Assembly: GCA_016287035.1 (NCBI GenBank)
Contig: JAEEVI010000029.1
Span: 1-15,170, forward strand
DNA from: Bacillota bacterium
GTDB taxonomy: Bacteria; Bacillota; Clostridia; Peptostreptococcales; Anaerovoracaceae
Reading direction: 5' to 3'
Length of the DNA stretch: 15,170 bases
In this document: positions 13,656-15,170 of the stretch, in pieces
Layout of the letters: the number at the start of each line of letters is the position of its first letter
Numbering within the stretch: position 1 is the first letter of the stretch
Position numbers and translations under genes: made by a program
Notes under the pieces: model-generated
Seen by the model: only the letters and a program-made list of their open reading frames with translations
Database searches by the model: none
Told to the model about the DNA's origin: nothing

Positions 13656-14813
13656 TTGGCTAAAAAGGAAAAGCTGAAGACAAAAAAGAGATATAAGGAA
13701 TCGGACTTTCCGCTCCTGGTGCTGACGCTCGTCCTGTCGATATTCGGTATCGTCATGGCGTTCTCGGCCAGCTATTACAGCGCCCTCAGCAAGTTCGGCA
13801 ATCCGTACAGGTTCCTGCGCGACAATATGATGTGGTTCATCCTCGGATGGGCCGCGCTCATATTCTTTTCGTATTTCGACTATCACAGGCTGCGGTACGT
13901 GTCGCTGATCGCCCTCGCGGCGGGGCTCGTGCTGCTCATGCTGATATTCACGCCTATGGGCATAACGCTGAACAACGCGACGAGATGGCTCGATTTCAAG
14001 CTGTTCACGGTAATGCCCGGAGAGGTCATCAAATTCTCTCTGATCCTTTTCGTCGCGGCGTTCTACAGCGTCGACGGGAACAGGATAAGGACGTTCAGAG
14101 GCATCTGGCCCGTGGCCCTCGTTACGCTGGTGGTCATCCTGCTCATTTACAAGCAGCCGAACCTTTCGACGGCGGGCATAATCGGCCTCATGGTCGTCGG
14201 AATGATGTTCGTCGCGGGGCTCTCCAAAGTGATATTCTTAGGCGGCCTGCTCGCGGGCGCGGGCATGTTCGTCGTCGCCATAATGCTGCCTCAGGGCCAG
14301 TACATGATGCAGCGCGTGCAGACAGCGATGGATCCGTTCGCCGATCCTCTCGGCAGCGGCTATCAGGTCGTCCAGTCGCTGCTCGCGCAGGGCTCGGGAG
14401 GCATAACCGGGGTCGGCCTGGGACAGAGCATGCAGAAGACGCTGTACCTGCCGGAACCGCAGAACGACTTCATCCTCGCGATAATCGGGGAGGAGCTGGG
14501 GCTGGCCGGCGTGATCGTGCTGATGCTGCTGTTCCTTCTGCTCATCTGGCGCTGCTGCAAGGTCGCCGTCAGGGCGCAGGACTCCTTCGGGATGCTGCTC
14601 GCGTCCGGCGTCGCGATACTGCTGGCGCTGCAGGTCATCCTCAATATCGCGGTAGTTTCGGCGTCGTTCTTCCCGACCGGCGTCTTCCTGCCGTTCATAA
14701 GCCAGGGCGGCAACGCCACGCTGATATTCCTGTCGCTGATGGGGATAGTGATAAACGTCTCGCGCCAGCGCGACGACGCGCCGTTCGAGGAAGCGGGGGA
14801 GGCTGAGCTGTGA
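13656..14813 (+). CDS. ftsW: FtsW/SpoVE-type peptidoglycan glycosyltransferase (SEDS)
   Basis: Multi-pass membrane polymerase that joins lipid II into glycan strands, paired with the class B PBP at the septum. The protein has 385 residues, a Lys/Arg-rich cytoplasmic start and about ten membrane segments. The extracellular catalytic region reads GVGLGQSMQKTLYLPEPQND then FILAIIGEELGL; D271 aligns with the essential Asp of E. coli FtsW (D297). Two usually well-kept motifs are altered: FQPSE/FQPAE reads VMPGE (119-123), and PDLGT reads PNLST (168-172). The start is TTG with GGAG (13645-13648) 7 nt upstream and a 4-nt gap after murD. SpoVE and FtsW cannot be separated by sequence alone; position favours a dcw-cluster FtsW. 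Confidence 0.93.
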   Translation: MAKKEKLKTKKRYKESDFPLLVLTLVLSIFGIVMAFSASYYSALSKFGNPYRFLRDNMMWFILGWAALIFFSYFDYHRLRYVSLIALAAGLVLLMLIFTPMGITLNNATRWLDFKLFTVMPGEVIKFSLILFVAAFYSVDGNRIRTFRGIWPVALVTLVVILLIYKQPNLSTAGIIGLMVVGMMFVAGLSKVIFLGGLLAGAGMFVVAIMLPQGQYMMQRVQTAMDPFADPLGSGYQVVQSLLAQGSGGITGVGLGQSMQKTLYLPEPQNDFILAIIGEELGLAGVIVLMLLFLLLIWRCCKVAVRAQDSFGMLLASGVAILLALQVILNIAVVSASFFPTGVFLPFISQGGNATLIFLSLMGIVINVSRQRDDAPFEEAGEAEL

Positions 14814-15170
14814 GAGCGATACTTAGCTGCGGGGGGACCGGCGGCCACATATATCCGGCGATAGCGATCGCCGACATGATAACGAAACGTGAGCCCGGCT
14901 CGGAGATACTGTTCATCGGCACGCGCAGGGGCATGGAGAACAGGCTCGTCCCCGGCGCGGGCTACGACATAAAGAGCATCGACGCCAGCGGCATAGACAG
15001 GCACAACCCCCTCAAGATATTCAGGACGGCCGCGGACTACGTGAAGGGCAGCCTTCAGGCGAAGGCGATCATAAAGGAGTTCCGCCCGGACGTCGTCATC
15101 GGGACGGGAGGCTACGTGACCGGAAGCGTCGTGCGCGAGGCCTCCGGGCTCGGCGTGAGATGCTACATAC
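14810..15170 (+). CDS. murG: UDP-GlcNAc:undecaprenyl-PP-MurNAc-pentapeptide GlcNAc transferase MurG, 3'-truncated by window edge
   Basis: Membrane-associated GT-B glycosyltransferase that adds GlcNAc to lipid I to give lipid II on the cytoplasmic face. The first 120 codons are visible. The N-terminus RAILSCGGTGGHIYPAIAIA carries the GGTGGHxxPA lipid-acceptor loop (residues 8-17), followed by EILFIGTRRGMENRLVP and VVIGTGGYVTGSVV, all family-typical. The start is GTG in a GTGA overlap with the ftsW stop (14810-14813), with GGGGGAGG about 7 nt upstream, so translation is coupled. The remaining two thirds, including the UDP-GlcNAc-binding domain, lie beyond the window. Confidence 0.95.
   Translation, partial: MRAILSCGGTGGHIYPAIAIADMITKREPGSEILFIGTRRGMENRLVPGAGYDIKSIDASGIDRHNPLKIFRTAADYVKGSLQAKAIIKEFRPDVVIGTGGYVTGSVVREASGLGVRCYI

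Overview
This window is a chromosomal housekeeping segment of a GC-rich bacterium, most likely a Gram-positive anaerobe of the Bacillota (class Clostridia). I infer this from the mraZ-rsmH-ftsL-PBP-murF-mraY-murD-ftsW-murG order, a division PBP with a C-terminal PASTA domain, the CxC...CxC tail of RsmH, and a clostridial-looking short flavodoxin. Codon use is distinctive: although the DNA is GC-rich, Ile is often ATA and Arg is mostly AGA/AGG. The phylum call is an inference and the genus is not determined.

Layout. (1) 1-2340, plus strand: aspartokinase (5' end cut by the window) followed by aspartate-semialdehyde dehydrogenase, the first two committed steps toward lysine/diaminopimelate, threonine and methionine; a strong terminator follows at 2406-2436. 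(2) 2437-2901: a non-coding spacer of about 465 bp holding an imperfect long inverted repeat, a 14-bp palindrome and recurring short motifs. (3) 2902-4147: rnhB (minus) and a flavodoxin (plus), divergently transcribed from separate visible promoters. (4) 4156-4479, minus: a 107-residue protein I do not recognise, with its own promoter and ribosome binding site. (5) 4676-5857, plus: a PLP-dependent diaminopropionate ammonia-lyase; an 18-bp operator-like palindrome lies in the divergent spacer before it, and two back-to-back terminators follow it. (6) 5970-15170, plus: the division and cell wall (dcw/mra) cluster, starting at a promoter overlaid with four MraZ-type GTGG boxes, then mraZ, rsmH, ftsL-like, ftsI-like PBP, murF, mraY, murD, ftsW and the first 120 codons of murG.

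How the genes work together. MraZ is expected to autoregulate the dcw promoter. MurD and MurF build the UDP-MurNAc-pentapeptide, MraY makes lipid I, and MurG makes lipid II. FtsW polymerises lipid II and the PBP cross-links it at the septum, with the FtsL-like bitopic protein as a scaffold. The lysC/asd pair supplies the aspartate-derived branch from which the third residue of the stem peptide is made. murE, the ligase that adds that residue, is missing from its usual place between the PBP and murF and must be encoded outside this window.

I see no mobile element, CRISPR array, tRNA or rRNA, and no convincing undescribed multi-gene system. The most unusual sequence-level item is the terminator-like hairpin at 7838-7861, which carries the ftsI Shine-Dalgarno in its loop and ends directly at the ftsI start codon. 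After it come the inverted-repeat spacer at 2437-2901, the palindrome before dpaL, and the apparent overlap of the mraZ Shine-Dalgarno with the predicted transcription start.
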